A stretch of DNA of 64,000 nucleotides, from the NCBI GenBank assembly GCA_030656145.1, contig JAUSOF010000095.1:62001-126000 (forward strand), read 5' to 3'. The stretch is from Pseudomonas sp. (GTDB lineage: Bacteria > Pseudomonadota > Gammaproteobacteria > Pseudomonadales > Pseudomonadaceae). Of the stretch, positions 36,093 through 44,813 are shown piece after piece. Within the stretch, counting starts at the first letter, position 1, and the number at the start of each line of letters is the position of its first letter. Below the pieces are notes generated by a model. That model made no database searches. It saw nothing but the letters and a program-made list of their open reading frames with translations, and was not told the DNA's origin. The position numbers and the translations under genes are program-made.

Positions 36093-36122
36093 AAAAACCC
36101 GGCACCTATTGGCCGGGTTTTT
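36093..36122. terminator. Intrinsic terminator after pntB
   Basis: Perfect 11-bp stem AAAAACCCGGC (36093-36103) and GCCGGGTTTTT (36112-36122), loop of 8. It lies 15 bases past the pntB stop on the minus strand; the A/T-rich outer stem would let it work in both directions. Confidence 0.92.
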
Positions 36123-36137
36123 CATACTCAGCAGCGG

Positions 36138-37574
36138 TTAGTCGACGGCCTTGACCATGTCCTCGATGACCTTCTTGGCGTCGCCGAAGACCATCATGGT
36201 TTTGTCCAGGTAGAACAGTTCGTTGTCCAGGCCGGCGTAGCCGCTGGCCATCGAGCGCTTGTTGACGATCACGGTCTTGGCCTTGTAGGCCTCGAGGATC
36301 GGCATGCCGGCGATTGACGACGTCGGATCGTTCTTCGCCGCCGGGTTGACCACGTCGTTGGCGCCGAGCACCAGCACCACGTCGGCCTGGCCGAACTCGG
36401 AGTTGATGTCGTCCATCTCGAACACTTGCTCGTAGGGCACTTCGGCCTCGGCCAGCAGCACGTTCATATGGCCCGGCATACGCCCGGCAACCGGGTGAAT
36501 CGCGTACTTCACGGTCACACCACGATGAGTCAGCTTCTCGGCCAGTTCCATCAGCGCGTGCTGGGCACGGGCCACGGCCAGGCCGTAGCCGGGCACAATG
36601 ATCACGGTGTCGGCATTGGTCAGGAGGAAGGCAGCGTCGTCGGCCGAACCGGACTTCACCGGGCGGGCTTCCTTGTCGCCGGCCGGGCCGGCAGCTGCCG
36701 GAGCACCACCGAAGCCGCCGAGGATGACGTTGAAGAACGAGCGGTTCATCGCCTTGCACATGATGTACGAGAGGATCGCGCCGCTGGAACCAACCAGGGA
36801 ACCGGCGATGATCAGCATCGAGTTGTTCAGCGAAAAGCCGATCCCGGCCGCCGCCCAGCCCGAGTAGCTGTTGAGCATCGACACCACCACCGGCATATCA
36901 GCGCCGCCGATAGGGATGATGATCAGCACGCCGATGACGAAGGCCAAAGCCAGCAGCAGGGCGAAGGCACTGAGGTTACCGGTGAAGGTGTACACCAGAC
37001 CCAGGCCAAGAATCGCCAGGCCGATGGCCAGGTTGATCCAGTGCTGGCCCTTGAACTGTACCGGTGCGCCCTGGAACAGGCGGAACTTGTACTTGCCCGA
37101 GAGCTTGCCAAAGGCGATCACCGAGCCGGAGAAGGTGATGGCACCGATGGCCGCACCGAGGAACAGCTCCAAGCGGTTACCGGCCGGAATCGCATCACCG
37201 AGGCTGGCGACGATGCCCAGCGACTGCGGCTCGACGACCGCGGCAATGGCAATGAACACCGCAGCCAGGCCGATCATGCTGTGCATGAAGGCGACCAGTT
37301 CCGGCATCTTGGTCATTTCCACGCGCTTGGCCATGACAGTGCCGACGCTACCGCCAACCAGCAGGCCGACAATCACATAGCCGAGGCCCTGGGTAGCCAG
37401 CTCGCTGCCCAGCTTGTACACCAGGCCGACGGTGGTAAGGATGGCCAGGCCCATGCCGAGCATGCCGAACAGGTTGCCACGCCGTGAACTGGTCGGGTGC
37501 GACAGACCCTTGAGCGCCTGGATAAAGCAGATCGAGGCGACCAGGTAGAGAACAGTGATCAGGTTCATGCTCAT
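36138..37574 (-). CDS. pntB: NAD(P) transhydrogenase subunit beta
   Basis: A 478-residue membrane protein. It starts with eight or nine TM helices (NLITVLYLVASICFIQALKG, LGYVIVGLLVGGSVGTVMAK, ALLLALAFVIGVLIIIPIGG) and ends in the soluble NADP(H)-binding domain III (TVIIVPGYGLAVARAQHALM, VKYAIHPVAGRMPGHMNVLL, LVLGANDVVNPAAK, VIVNKRSMASGYAGLDN). Together with the two alpha proteins it uses the proton gradient to reduce NADP+ with NADH. The open frame extends further upstream but that part is a shadow of pntAB; ATG at 37574 overlaps the pntAB stop by one base. A strong terminator follows. Confidence 0.97.
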   Translation of the reverse strand: MSMNLITVLYLVASICFIQALKGLSHPTSSRRGNLFGMLGMGLAILTTVGLVYKLGSELATQGLGYVIVGLLVGGSVGTVMAKRVEMTKMPELVAFMHSMIGLAAVFIAIAAVVEPQSLGIVASLGDAIPAGNRLELFLGAAIGAITFSGSVIAFGKLSGKYKFRLFQGAPVQFKGQHWINLAIGLAILGLGLVYTFTGNLSAFALLLALAFVIGVLIIIPIGGADMPVVVSMLNSYSGWAAAGIGFSLNNSMLIIAGSLVGSSGAILSYIMCKAMNRSFFNVILGGFGGAPAAAGPAGDKEARPVKSGSADDAAFLLTNADTVIIVPGYGLAVARAQHALMELAEKLTHRGVTVKYAIHPVAGRMPGHMNVLLAEAEVPYEQVFEMDDINSEFGQADVVLVLGANDVVNPAAKNDPTSSIAGMPILEAYKAKTVIVNKRSMASGYAGLDNELFYLDKTMMVFGDAKKVIEDMVKAVD

Positions 37575-37891
37575 CAATGCTTCTCCACTGCAGCGGCTTT
37601 CGGCGCTTTCTTCTTGAACATTTCCAGCATGCGCCGGGTTACCAGGAAACCGCCGAACACGTTGACCGCGGCTAACGCCACGGCCAGGGTGCCCATGGTC
37701 TTGCCCAGTGGCGTCACGGTCAGCGCCGCGGCGAGCATGGCGCCGACGATGACGATCGCGGAGATCGCGTTGGTCACCGCCATCAGCGGCGTGTGCAGGG
37801 CCGGGGTGACGTTCCATACCACGTGGTAGCCGATGTAGATGGCCAGCACGAAGATGATCAGGTTGTAGATACCGTCAGAAATCATATCCAT
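37574..37891 (-). CDS. pntAB: NAD(P) transhydrogenase subunit alpha part 2 (membrane part)
   Basis: A 105-residue protein with three TM helices (YNLIIFVLAIYIGYHVVWNV, NAISAIVIVGAMLAAALTV, MGTLAVALAAVNVFGGFLV) and a basic tail (FKKKAPKAA). It corresponds to the C-terminal membrane segment of the single-chain PntA of E. coli; in Pseudomonas and many others it is a separate gene. It contributes to the proton channel with PntB. It is between pntAA (13-bp gap) and pntB (1-bp overlap), fixing its role. An internal ATG two codons in is possible. Confidence 0.95.
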   Translation of the reverse strand: MDMISDGIYNLIIFVLAIYIGYHVVWNVTPALHTPLMAVTNAISAIVIVGAMLAAALTVTPLGKTMGTLAVALAAVNVFGGFLVTRRMLEMFKKKAPKAAAVEKH

Positions 37892-37904
37892 GGTTGTTCT
37901 CCCC

Positions 37905-39026
37905 TTAGCCGTTGGTTCGCAAGACTTGGCCGTCCGTGCACATCAGGCACGCTTTGACGATGTCGTCTTCGAGGTTGAGGTGGAACTGAGCATCTTTGTC
38001 GATGACCAGCTTGAGGAAATCCAGCAGGTTGCGCGCATACAGCGCCGAGGCATCGGCGGGCACCATGGCGGCCAGGTTGCTGTAACCGACGATGGTCACG
38101 CCGTGCTGGATCACCACCTGTTCGGCGACCGTCAGCGGGCAGTTGCCGCCTTGCGCCGCAGCCAGGTCGATAACCACCGAACCGGGTTTCATCTCGGCCA
38201 CGGTGGCCTCGTGCAGCAGGGTCGGCGCCTTGCGCCCCGGAATCAGCGCGGTGGTGATGACGATATCGGCCTGCTTGGCACGTTCGTGCACCGCCTTGGC
38301 CTGACGCTCCATCCACGAGGCCGGCATCGGCCGCGCATAGCCGCCGACCCCTTCGGCGCATTCACGCTCCTCATCGGTCTCGCAGGGTACGTCGACGAAC
38401 TTGGCGCCGAGCGACTCGATCTGCTCCTTGACCGCAGGGCGTACGTCCGAGGCTTCGATCACCGCACCCAGGCGCCTGGCCGTGGCAATGGCCTGCAAGC
38501 CGGCGACACCGGCGCCGAGAATCAGCACGCGCGCCGCTTTCACCGTGCCAGCAGCCGTCATCAGCATCGGCATGAAACGCGGGTAATGGTGCGCGGCCAG
38601 CAGCACGGCCTTGTAGCCGGCGATGTTGGCCTGCGAGCTCAGCACGTCGAGGCTCTGCGCACGCGAGGTGCGCGGCGCGGCCTCGAGAGCGAAGGCAGTG
38701 ATCCCGCGGGCATTCAGGCGGGCAATGGTCACGTTACTGAACGGGTTGAGCATGCCGACCAGCACCGTGCCGGTCCTCATGTGGGCCAGTTCGGCGTCGG
38801 TCGGAGCCAATACTTTCAGCACCAGATCGGCAGCGAAGGCGGCGGCATCGCTGCCGATGGCCGCACCTACGGCTTCGTAGGCACTGTCGGGAATACTGGC
38901 GCTGACGCCAGCTCCGCTTTGCACCGTGACCCGATGGCCTTGGCCGATCAGCTTCTTGATGGTTTCTGGCGTGGCGGCTACCCGCGTCTCGCCGGCATGG
39001 GTTTCGAGAGGAACACCGATGTGCAC
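37905..39026 (-). CDS. pntAA: NAD(P) transhydrogenase subunit alpha part 1 (NAD-binding)
   Basis: A 373-residue soluble protein, domain I of transhydrogenase. It has the alanine dehydrogenase/PNT N-terminal fold (GVPLETHAGETRVAATPETI) and the NAD-binding Rossmann motif VLILGAGVAGLQAIATARRL. The mobile-loop region (GVGGYARPMPASWMERQ) and ITTALIPGRKAPTLL are also typical. The start is GTG at 39026, 7 bases after AGGAG. It heads the pntAA-pntAB-pntB operon. A ~700-bp region without genes lies upstream and should hold the promoter. Confidence 0.96.
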   Translation of the reverse strand: MHIGVPLETHAGETRVAATPETIKKLIGQGHRVTVQSGAGVSASIPDSAYEAVGAAIGSDAAAFAADLVLKVLAPTDAELAHMRTGTVLVGMLNPFSNVTIARLNARGITAFALEAAPRTSRAQSLDVLSSQANIAGYKAVLLAAHHYPRFMPMLMTAAGTVKAARVLILGAGVAGLQAIATARRLGAVIEASDVRPAVKEQIESLGAKFVDVPCETDEERECAEGVGGYARPMPASWMERQAKAVHERAKQADIVITTALIPGRKAPTLLHEATVAEMKPGSVVIDLAAAQGGNCPLTVAEQVVIQHGVTIVGYSNLAAMVPADASALYARNLLDFLKLVIDKDAQFHLNLEDDIVKACLMCTDGQVLRTNG

Positions 39027-39725
39027 GTCAAATCTCCTGCGTGATCTTTATCTTTAATGAACCGACGCACTGCGGATGGCACGTCGGCGAAGGGAGGATC
39101 AGCACAAATCACCCTAGCAGAGGCTATGTTGCGGGCGGGCCGGCATTTTGCAGGCGCAGCATAAGTCCTTCAAGGTGTTATGGAGTAAAACCTTGCGACA
39201 ACTACAAGTCATTCTGCGACTTGTGATTCACATTTTTCATGAAAGCCTTGCCAGCCGTGGCCGGCAAGTGAATCAAGGGGGCTTCCTGGGCGATTGGCAT
39301 GAGCGCCATGAATAACCGCACATCAAATAGCAGTGGCATTGGTTAAAAAGCCATCAAAGGCACATATTCAGGGCCTTGCGCACGCTTCACTGTGCAATAA
39401 ATTAGACACACACACGAGACACTACGCGCCACGATGTAGTGGTAAATATCACTCACTACACGACTACCTCGCCCTTGCTGAGGGCTATTTAACAGATCAT
39501 CGTTGCGCGAGAACCTACCCGCTGAAGTACCTGGGTGATCGTGCATTTCTGCTACTAAGTTAGCGGGTGCGGGCCGAGCTTCCTGCACTCTGGCACCGAG
39601 GCAGAAGTCCCCTGCAGTGCGTGACCAGGACACCGCCACAGCGCAAGGCGTCTGCCACTACTCAGTGGCCATAAAAGATCGGAGCCGGCGCGTTAGGCAA
39701 GGGCAACTACTTCGCTTGCTGTCGT
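39027..39725. other. Long intergenic region between pntAA and gcdR
   Basis: About 700 bp, less GC-rich than its neighbours, with only short open frames lacking good start sites. A hairpin at 39247-39268 (CTTGCC...GGCAAG arms with inner GCC/GGC, one mismatch) could be a palindromic repeat or part of a leader. I see no RNA gene or protein gene I can support. Confidence 0.5.
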
Positions 39726-40634
39726 TTATTCCAGACCGCTTTCCTGTGCATAGTCCAGCGCCTGCTGAACCAGCCAGTCGCGAAAACTTTGCAGCGCAGC
39801 AGACTCCACCTTGCGTTCGGGAATCATCAGGTAATAGGCCTTGTCGCTGCTGTAGGCATGCTCCAGCGCCAACACCAGGCGCCCCTCGCTCAGCTCCCGC
39901 TGAATCAGGAAGGGCGGAATCAAGGCCACGCCCATCTCGTGCATGGCGGCCTGGGCAAGCATGGAGAACAGTTCGTAGCGTGGCCCGCTCATGTCCCGGG
40001 CCACATTCAGCCCCAGCGAGGCGAACCACTGGCGCCAGGCGTAGGGCCGGGTGGTTTGCTGCAACAGCGGCAGGCTGGCAATACGCTCGGCGCTGAGGCC
40101 GCTTTGCCCGGCGAGCAGCGCCGGGCTGCACACCGGCATCGGGTTTTCACGCATCAGCAGGTGCGAGGCGGTGCCTGACCAGTCGGCGTCGCCGAAGTAC
40201 ACCGCGGCATCGAACTGGGTATCGGCGAACAGGAATGGCCGGGTGCGGTTGGTCAGGTTGACCGTGACCTGCGGGTGCAGGCGCTGGAAATCCTTCAGCC
40301 GCGGCAGCAGCCACTGGGTACCGAAGGTCGGCACCACCGCCAGCTCGATGTTCATGGCACCTTGTTGGCCCATCACCGCCAGGGTATCGCGCTCCACCGC
40401 ATCCAGTTGCGCGGCAACCCGCCGCGCATAGGACAAACCGGCTTCGGTCAGCTGAACCCCACGGCGCGAGCGGCGAAACAGTTCGACGTTGAGAAACTCC
40501 TCCAGCCCGGCGATTTGCCGACAGATCGCGCTCTGGGTCAGGGCCAGCTCCTCGGCTGCCCGGGTAAAGCTCTGATGGCGAGCTGCCGACTCGAAGGCGA
40601 TCAGGGCCGTAGTGCTGGGGATTTTTCGGCGCAT
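39726..40634 (-). CDS. gcdR: LysR-family transcriptional regulator of glutarate catabolism, GcdR-like
   Basis: A 302-residue LysR regulator with the N-terminal winged helix-turn-helix (TTALIAFESAARHQSFTRAA, LTQSAICRQIAGLE) and a substrate-binding-like effector domain typical of the GcvA subgroup. It is divergent from gcdH with a 193-bp gap, the arrangement of gcdR in other pseudomonads. There it activates glutaryl-CoA dehydrogenase genes in response to glutarate or a derivative. Two TGCGTAA direct repeats in the gap are candidate operators. The name rests on location; the protein family is certain. Confidence 0.85.
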   Translation of the reverse strand: MRRKIPSTTALIAFESAARHQSFTRAAEELALTQSAICRQIAGLEEFLNVELFRRSRRGVQLTEAGLSYARRVAAQLDAVERDTLAVMGQQGAMNIELAVVPTFGTQWLLPRLKDFQRLHPQVTVNLTNRTRPFLFADTQFDAAVYFGDADWSGTASHLLMRENPMPVCSPALLAGQSGLSAERIASLPLLQQTTRPYAWRQWFASLGLNVARDMSGPRYELFSMLAQAAMHEMGVALIPPFLIQRELSEGRLVLALEHAYSSDKAYYLMIPERKVESAALQSFRDWLVQQALDYAQESGLE

Positions 40635-40690
40635 CTGTGCGGCACTCTCACTCTGTTTTGGATTAAATGCCGCTCAAAGCTAACTCGGAG

Positions 40691-40718
40691 TGCGTAAAAA
40701 GCACAACAGCATGCGTAA
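40691..40718. promoter_or_regulatory. Candidate GcdR operator, direct repeats in gcdR-gcdH gap
   Basis: TGCGTAA occurs at 40691-40697 and again at 40712-40718, 21 bp apart (about two helical turns), in the divergent promoter region. LysR regulators often bind two such half-sites. No experimental motif is known to me. Confidence 0.3.
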
Positions 40719-40827
40719 TCCTCGTTTGCCCAGCACGCAGATGCAGCCTAGGATCAATTCCATGCACCCCGTGGGCGCGGCCACTGGCCGCGACGCTAGT
40801 CCCCCGTCCTAACTCGAGGTTTTCACA

Positions 40828-42006
40828 ATGGCCAATGCAAGCTTCAACTGGATCGACCCCCTGTTGCTCGATCAGCAACTGACTGAAGAAGAGCGCATGG
40901 TGCGCGACAGCGCCCAACAGTTTGCGGCCGACAAGCTTAAGCCGCGGGTGCAACTGGCCTTCCGCAACGAACAGACCGACCCGGCGATCTTCCGCGAGAT
41001 GGGCGACACCGGCCTGCTCGGCGCGACCATTCCTGAAGTTTATGGCGGCAGCGGCTTGAACTACGTGTGCTACGGCCTGATTGCCCGCGAAGTGGAGCGC
41101 ATCGACTCCGGCTATCGCTCGATGATGAGCGTGCAGTCGTCCCTGGTAATGGTGCCAATCAACGAATTCGGCAACGAGGCGACCAAGCAGAAATACCTGC
41201 CCAAGTTGGCCAGCGGCGAATATATCGGCTGCTTCGGCCTGACCGAACCAGACCATGGCTCCGATCCGGGCAGCATGATCACCCGCGCCAAAAAGGTCGA
41301 CGGTGGCTACCGCCTGAGCGGCGCCAAAATGTGGATCACCAACAGCCCGATCGCCGATGTGTTCGTGGTCTGGGCCAAGGATGATGCTGGCGAAATCCGC
41401 GGCTTCGTTCTGGAAAAAGGCTGGCAGGGCCTGAGCGCCCCGGTGATTCACGGCAAGGTCGGCCTGCGCGCCTCGATCACCGGCGAAATCGTCATGGACA
41501 ACGTGTTCTGCCCGGAAGAAAACGCCTTCCCCGACGTGCGTGGCCTGAAAGGCCCGTTTACCTGCCTCAACTCTGCCCGTTACGGCATCAGCTGGGGCGC
41601 GCTGGGCGCCGCTGAAGATTGCTGGCACACCGCCCGTCAGTACACCCTGGATCGCAAGCAGTTCGGCCGCCCGCTGGCACAAACCCAACTGATCCAGAAG
41701 AAACTGGCTGACATGCAGACCGAAATCACCCTGGCCCTGCAAGGCTGCCTGCGCCTGGGCCGGATGAAGGACGAAGGCACTGCGGCGGTGGAAATCACCT
41801 CGATCATGAAGCGCAACAGCTGCGGCAAATCCCTGGACATCGCCCGCCTGGCCCGCGACATGCTTGGTGGTAACGGCATTAGTGATGAGTACAGCGTGGC
41901 CCGCCACCTGGTCAACCTGGAAGTGGTTAATACCTATGAAGGCACCCACGACGTCCATGCGCTGATCCTCGGCCGCGCGCAGACAGGGCTCCAAGCGTTT
42001 TTCTGA
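40828..42006 (+). CDS. gcdH: Glutaryl-CoA dehydrogenase
   Basis: A 392-residue flavoprotein of the acyl-CoA dehydrogenase family. It oxidises and decarboxylates glutaryl-CoA to crotonyl-CoA in lysine, tryptophan and glutarate breakdown, passing electrons to ETF. Visible features are the FAD/substrate segment CFGLTEPDHGSDPGSM, KMWITNSPIADVFVVWAK, and the C-terminal YEGTHDVHALILGR containing the catalytic Glu (about 371), as in human GCDH. GAGG lies 8 bases before the ATG. It is followed by a repeat-filled gap and the CoA-transferase gene gcdG, forming the usual gcdHG pair. Confidence 0.97.
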   Translation: MANASFNWIDPLLLDQQLTEEERMVRDSAQQFAADKLKPRVQLAFRNEQTDPAIFREMGDTGLLGATIPEVYGGSGLNYVCYGLIAREVERIDSGYRSMMSVQSSLVMVPINEFGNEATKQKYLPKLASGEYIGCFGLTEPDHGSDPGSMITRAKKVDGGYRLSGAKMWITNSPIADVFVVWAKDDAGEIRGFVLEKGWQGLSAPVIHGKVGLRASITGEIVMDNVFCPEENAFPDVRGLKGPFTCLNSARYGISWGALGAAEDCWHTARQYTLDRKQFGRPLAQTQLIQKKLADMQTEITLALQGCLRLGRMKDEGTAAVEITSIMKRNSCGKSLDIARLARDMLGGNGISDEYSVARHLVNLEVVNTYEGTHDVHALILGRAQTGLQAFF

Positions 42007-42013
42007 ACCTGAA

Positions 42014-42092
42014 CCGTAGGATGGGTTGAGCGCAGCGATACCCATCAGATCGCTCGATGGGCTCCACCGCTTCGCGGCTAATCCATCCTACG
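42014..42092. repeat. GTAGGATGGG-family repeat between gcdH and gcdG
   Basis: The left unit at 42014-42046 (CCGTAGGATGGGTTGAGCGC onward, ending CCCATC) matches the left arm of the recB-recD repeat at 10984. The right unit at 42056-42092 (GATGGGCTCCACCGC...CATCCTACG) is an inverted, diverged relative. The element begins 7 bases after the gcdH stop. Confidence 0.85.
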
Positions 42093-42106
42093 TCCTGTTT
42101 GCTGTC

Positions 42107-42129
42107 GGTGCGCACAGCGCACCCTACGG
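42107..42129 (-). repeat. GTAGGGTGCGC-family repeat abutting the gcdG ribosome-binding site
   Basis: The plus strand GGTGCGCACAGCGCACCCTA then CGG is the same family as 11091, 32175 and 43431. The unit ends within ACGGAG, which is the ribosome-binding site of gcdG, 5 bases before its ATG. Confidence 0.85.
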
Positions 42130-42136
42130 AGTTCCC

Positions 42137-43360
42137 ATGTCCGGTGCCCTGTCGCATATCCGTGTACTCGACCTGTCCCGCGTCCTCGCTGGGCCTTGGG
42201 CCGGGCAGATTCTGGCTGACCTCGGCGCCGAGGTGATCAAGATTGAACGGCCGAAGGTCGGCGACGACACCCGCCACTGGGGCCCGCCGTTCCTGCAGAA
42301 TGCAGCGGGCGAGAACACCAGCGAAGCCGCCTATTACCTGTCGGCCAATCGCAACAAACAATCGGTCACCGTGGACTTCACCCAGGCCGAAGGCCAGCGA
42401 CTGGTGCGCGAAATGGTGGCCAAGGCCGACATCCTGATCGAGAACTTCAAGGTCGGTGGGCTGGCCGCTTACGGCCTCGACTACGCCACCCTGAAAGAGC
42501 TGAATCCGCAACTGATCTATTGCTCGATCACCGGCTTCGGCCAGGACGGCCCCTACGCCAAGCGCGCCGGTTACGACTTCATGATCCAGGGCCTGGGGGG
42601 CTTGATGAGCCTGACCGGGCGCGCCGACGAGGAAGCGGGCGCCGGACCGGTCAAGGTCGGCGTGGCCCTGACCGACATCCTTACCGGCCTGTACTCGACC
42701 GCAGCGATCCTGGCCGCCCTGGCCAGCCGCGATCAGACCGGTAATGGCCAACACATCGACATGGCCCTGCTCGATGTGCAGGTCGCCTGCCTGGCCAACC
42801 AGGCGATGAACTACCTGACCACCGGCGTGGCACCACGCCGGCTGGGCAATGCCCACCCGAACATCGTGCCCTATCAGGACTTCCCCACTGCCGACGGCGA
42901 CATCATCCTCACGGTCGGCAACGATGGGCAATTCCGCAAATTTTGCGAGGTCGCCGGCCTTGCGGCTTTGGCCGTCGACTCGCGCTTTTCCACCAATCAG
43001 GCGCGCGTTGCCCATCGCGCCGAACTGATTCCGCTGATCCGCCAGGCCACCGTATTCAAGACCACTGCCGAATGGCTGGTGGCCCTGGAACAAGCCGGCG
43101 TGCCCTGCGGGCCGATCAACGACCTGCAGCAGGTGTTTGCCGACCCGCAGGTGCAGGCCCGTGGTCTGCGCGTCGACCTGCCCCACCCGCTGGCCGGCAG
43201 CGTGCCGCAGGTGGCCAGCCCGATTCGCCTCTCGGCGACCCCGGTGCAATACCGCAACGCCCCGCCGCTACTTGGCGAACACACCGAGCAGGTGCTGCAG
43301 CAATGGCTCGGTTTGAGCCTGGAGCAGATAGACCAACTGCGTCAGGCCGGGGTGCTGTAG
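42137..43360 (+). CDS. gcdG: CaiB/BaiF CoA-transferase, succinyl-CoA:glutarate CoA-transferase type
   Basis: A 407-residue class III CoA-transferase that probably makes glutaryl-CoA from glutarate for GcdH. Family segments are VLDLSRVLAGPWAGQILADL, GAEVIKIERPKVGDDTRHW, NRNKQSVTVDFTQ and ADILIENFKVGGLAAYGLDY, followed by GFGQDGPYAKRAGYDFMIQG. The catalytic Asp of the family lies in the QHIDMALLDVQV region. The substrate is inferred from pairing with gcdH. The open frame reaches further upstream through repeat DNA; ATG at 42137 after GGAG gives the standard N-terminus. Confidence 0.93.
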   Translation: MSGALSHIRVLDLSRVLAGPWAGQILADLGAEVIKIERPKVGDDTRHWGPPFLQNAAGENTSEAAYYLSANRNKQSVTVDFTQAEGQRLVREMVAKADILIENFKVGGLAAYGLDYATLKELNPQLIYCSITGFGQDGPYAKRAGYDFMIQGLGGLMSLTGRADEEAGAGPVKVGVALTDILTGLYSTAAILAALASRDQTGNGQHIDMALLDVQVACLANQAMNYLTTGVAPRRLGNAHPNIVPYQDFPTADGDIILTVGNDGQFRKFCEVAGLAALAVDSRFSTNQARVAHRAELIPLIRQATVFKTTAEWLVALEQAGVPCGPINDLQQVFADPQVQARGLRVDLPHPLAGSVPQVASPIRLSATPVQYRNAPPLLGEHTEQVLQQWLGLSLEQIDQLRQAGVL

Positions 43361-43430
43361 CCGCCTCTCAGGCTGGTGGCCTTTACCATCCCCGCAGATG
43401 ATGTTGCGCCGGGAGACATAGCTAACGCCT

Positions 43431-43453
43431 GGTGCGCACCGCGCACCCTACAG
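43431..43453 (-). repeat. GTAGGGTGCGC-family repeat between gcdG and hmp
   Basis: The plus strand GGTGCGCACCGCGCACCCTA then CAG is another copy of the family seen at 11091, 32175 and 42107. It lies in the 110-bp gap between the convergent ends of gcdG and hmp. Confidence 0.8.
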
Positions 43454-43470
43454 GCCGCTGATAGTGCCGC

Positions 43471-44652
43471 TCAGGCCTCCAGCGAACTGGCCGGACCGAA
43501 GAACTCGTAGTGACTCTGCTGCTCCGGCACGCCGAGTTCGCGCAGGTGCTGTTTAACCTGGGCCATGAATGGCTTGGGCCCTAGGAAGTAGGCATCCAGG
43601 TCGCGGTCAGCCGGCAACCACTCGGCCAGTTGCTCGCGGCTCAGAAACCCCTCAGCATCGCCCACATCACCAGCGCGCGGCTCGCTGTAGCACACGTAAT
43701 GGCGCAGCTGCGGACACTCATCGCGCTGCGCCTCGACCCAGTCGCGGAAGGCGTGCACGCCGGCATGCCGGGCGCAGTGGATGAAATGGATCGCCCGGCC
43801 GTGATCGCGCGCGGCCTCAAGCATGCTCAATGCCGGGGTGATGCCGACGCCGGCGCTGATCAGCACCAGCGGCTTGCTCGACTCGCGCAGGACGAAGTCG
43901 CCGGCCGGCGGGAACAGTTCCAGGCGATCGCCGACCTGCACGTGGTCGTGCAGGTGGTTGGACGCCTTGCCGCCTGGCTCGCGCTTGACGCTGATGCGGT
44001 ATTCGCGACCATTGCCGCAGGCCGACAGCGAATAGTTGCGCCGCACTTCCTCACCCTCCAGTTGCAGGCGCAGGCCGATGTACTGGCCCGGCTGGAAGTC
44101 GAGCAACGCGCCGCCGTCTGCCGGCACCAGGTGCAGGGAGACGATCTCCTGACTTTCGACACTCTTTTTCGCCACTCGAAACTCGCGGCCACCACGCCAG
44201 CCGCCATCTGCTTGGGCATTGGCGGCGTAGGCGCGCTCTTCGGCGTCGATCAGGATCTGCGCCAGCTGACCATAGGCGGCGCCCCAGGCGTCGATCACCT
44301 CGTCGGTGGCGATCTGTGCGCCGAGCACCTCGCGAATCGCCCGCAGCAGGCAGCTACCGACAATCGGGTAATGCTCGGGCAAGATCTGCAGCGCCACATG
44401 CTTGCTGACGATCTGCCCGACCAGTGGGCCGAGCGCCTCCAGGCGGTCGATATTACGCGCGTACATCAGCACGCCGTTGGCCAGTGCGCGTTGCTGATCG
44501 CCGCTGGCCTGATGCGCCTGGTTGAACAGTGGACGTACCTGCGGGTATTCGCCGAGCATCAGCTGGTAGAAATGCCGAGTCAGGGCTTCGCCGCCGGTTT
44601 CCAGTAGCGGCACTGTGGCCTTGATCAGCGTGCGTTGTTGGGCAGTGAGCAT
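43471..44652 (-). CDS. hmp: Flavohemoprotein, nitric oxide dioxygenase
   Basis: A 393-residue protein matching the usual ~395. It oxidises NO to nitrate using O2 and NAD(P)H. The globin domain (1-~140) has distal Tyr29 and Gln53, proximal His85 and Tyr95, the same numbering as E. coli Hmp. The reductase part has the FAD motif RRNYSLSACG, and the NAD part has VLISAGVGITPALSML and the C-terminal HYEFFGPA. In P. aeruginosa the gene is called fhp. It is divergent from norR, with a -24/-12-type element and three NorR-type sites in the gap, pointing to NO-induced, RpoN-dependent expression. Confidence 0.97.
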   Translation of the reverse strand: MLTAQQRTLIKATVPLLETGGEALTRHFYQLMLGEYPQVRPLFNQAHQASGDQQRALANGVLMYARNIDRLEALGPLVGQIVSKHVALQILPEHYPIVGSCLLRAIREVLGAQIATDEVIDAWGAAYGQLAQILIDAEERAYAANAQADGGWRGGREFRVAKKSVESQEIVSLHLVPADGGALLDFQPGQYIGLRLQLEGEEVRRNYSLSACGNGREYRISVKREPGGKASNHLHDHVQVGDRLELFPPAGDFVLRESSKPLVLISAGVGITPALSMLEAARDHGRAIHFIHCARHAGVHAFRDWVEAQRDECPQLRHYVCYSEPRAGDVGDAEGFLSREQLAEWLPADRDLDAYFLGPKPFMAQVKQHLRELGVPEQQSHYEFFGPASSLEA

Positions 44653-44682
44653 TGAGTGATTCCTGGGGGGCTATGCCGCCTG

Positions 44683-44725
44683 GGGTGCGTCGGACGCTTA
44701 TCGAGAAGCGTTCGCCGGCGCACCC
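44683..44725. repeat. Imperfect hairpin in hmp leader
   Basis: Arms GGGTGCG (44683-44689) and CGCACCC (44719-44725), continued by CGG/CCG and CGCT/AGCG pairs with small bulges. It would lie in the 5' untranslated region of hmp. The outer arm resembles the GGTGCGC repeat family. Confidence 0.5.
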
Positions 44726-44756
44726 AAGCGTGCTAAGTTCATGGTGACTAGGTTGT

Positions 44757-44772
44757 TACACAACTCGTGCCA
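44757..44772 (-). promoter_or_regulatory. Candidate sigma-54 (-24/-12) promoter for hmp
   Basis: Read on the minus strand, TGGCACGAGTTGTGTA has a consensus -24 box (TGGCAC) and, 10 bases after the GG, GT instead of the usual GC at -12. The spacing is right; the -12 mismatch lowers certainty. Adjacent norR encodes a sigma-54 activator. Confidence 0.5.
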
Positions 44773-44800
44773 GTTTTATAACCTAATACTTTCAATGACT

Positions 44801-44806
44801 TATAAT
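44801..44806 (+). promoter_or_regulatory. Candidate -10 box of norR
   Basis: A perfect TATAAT on the plus strand, 60 bp before the norR ATG; no good -35 is seen at 17 bp. The predicted start of transcription would fall at the first NorR-type site, which would allow autorepression. A second possible pair is TTGTTA (44753) with TATAAC (44777) at 18 bp. Confidence 0.4.
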
Positions 44807-44813
44807 CACCGCT

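Noticed and set aside
39333..39563. 76-codon open frame in the pntAA-gcdR gap
   Set aside because: No good ribosome-binding site, no protein-like composition or recognised family; codon use unlike neighbours.
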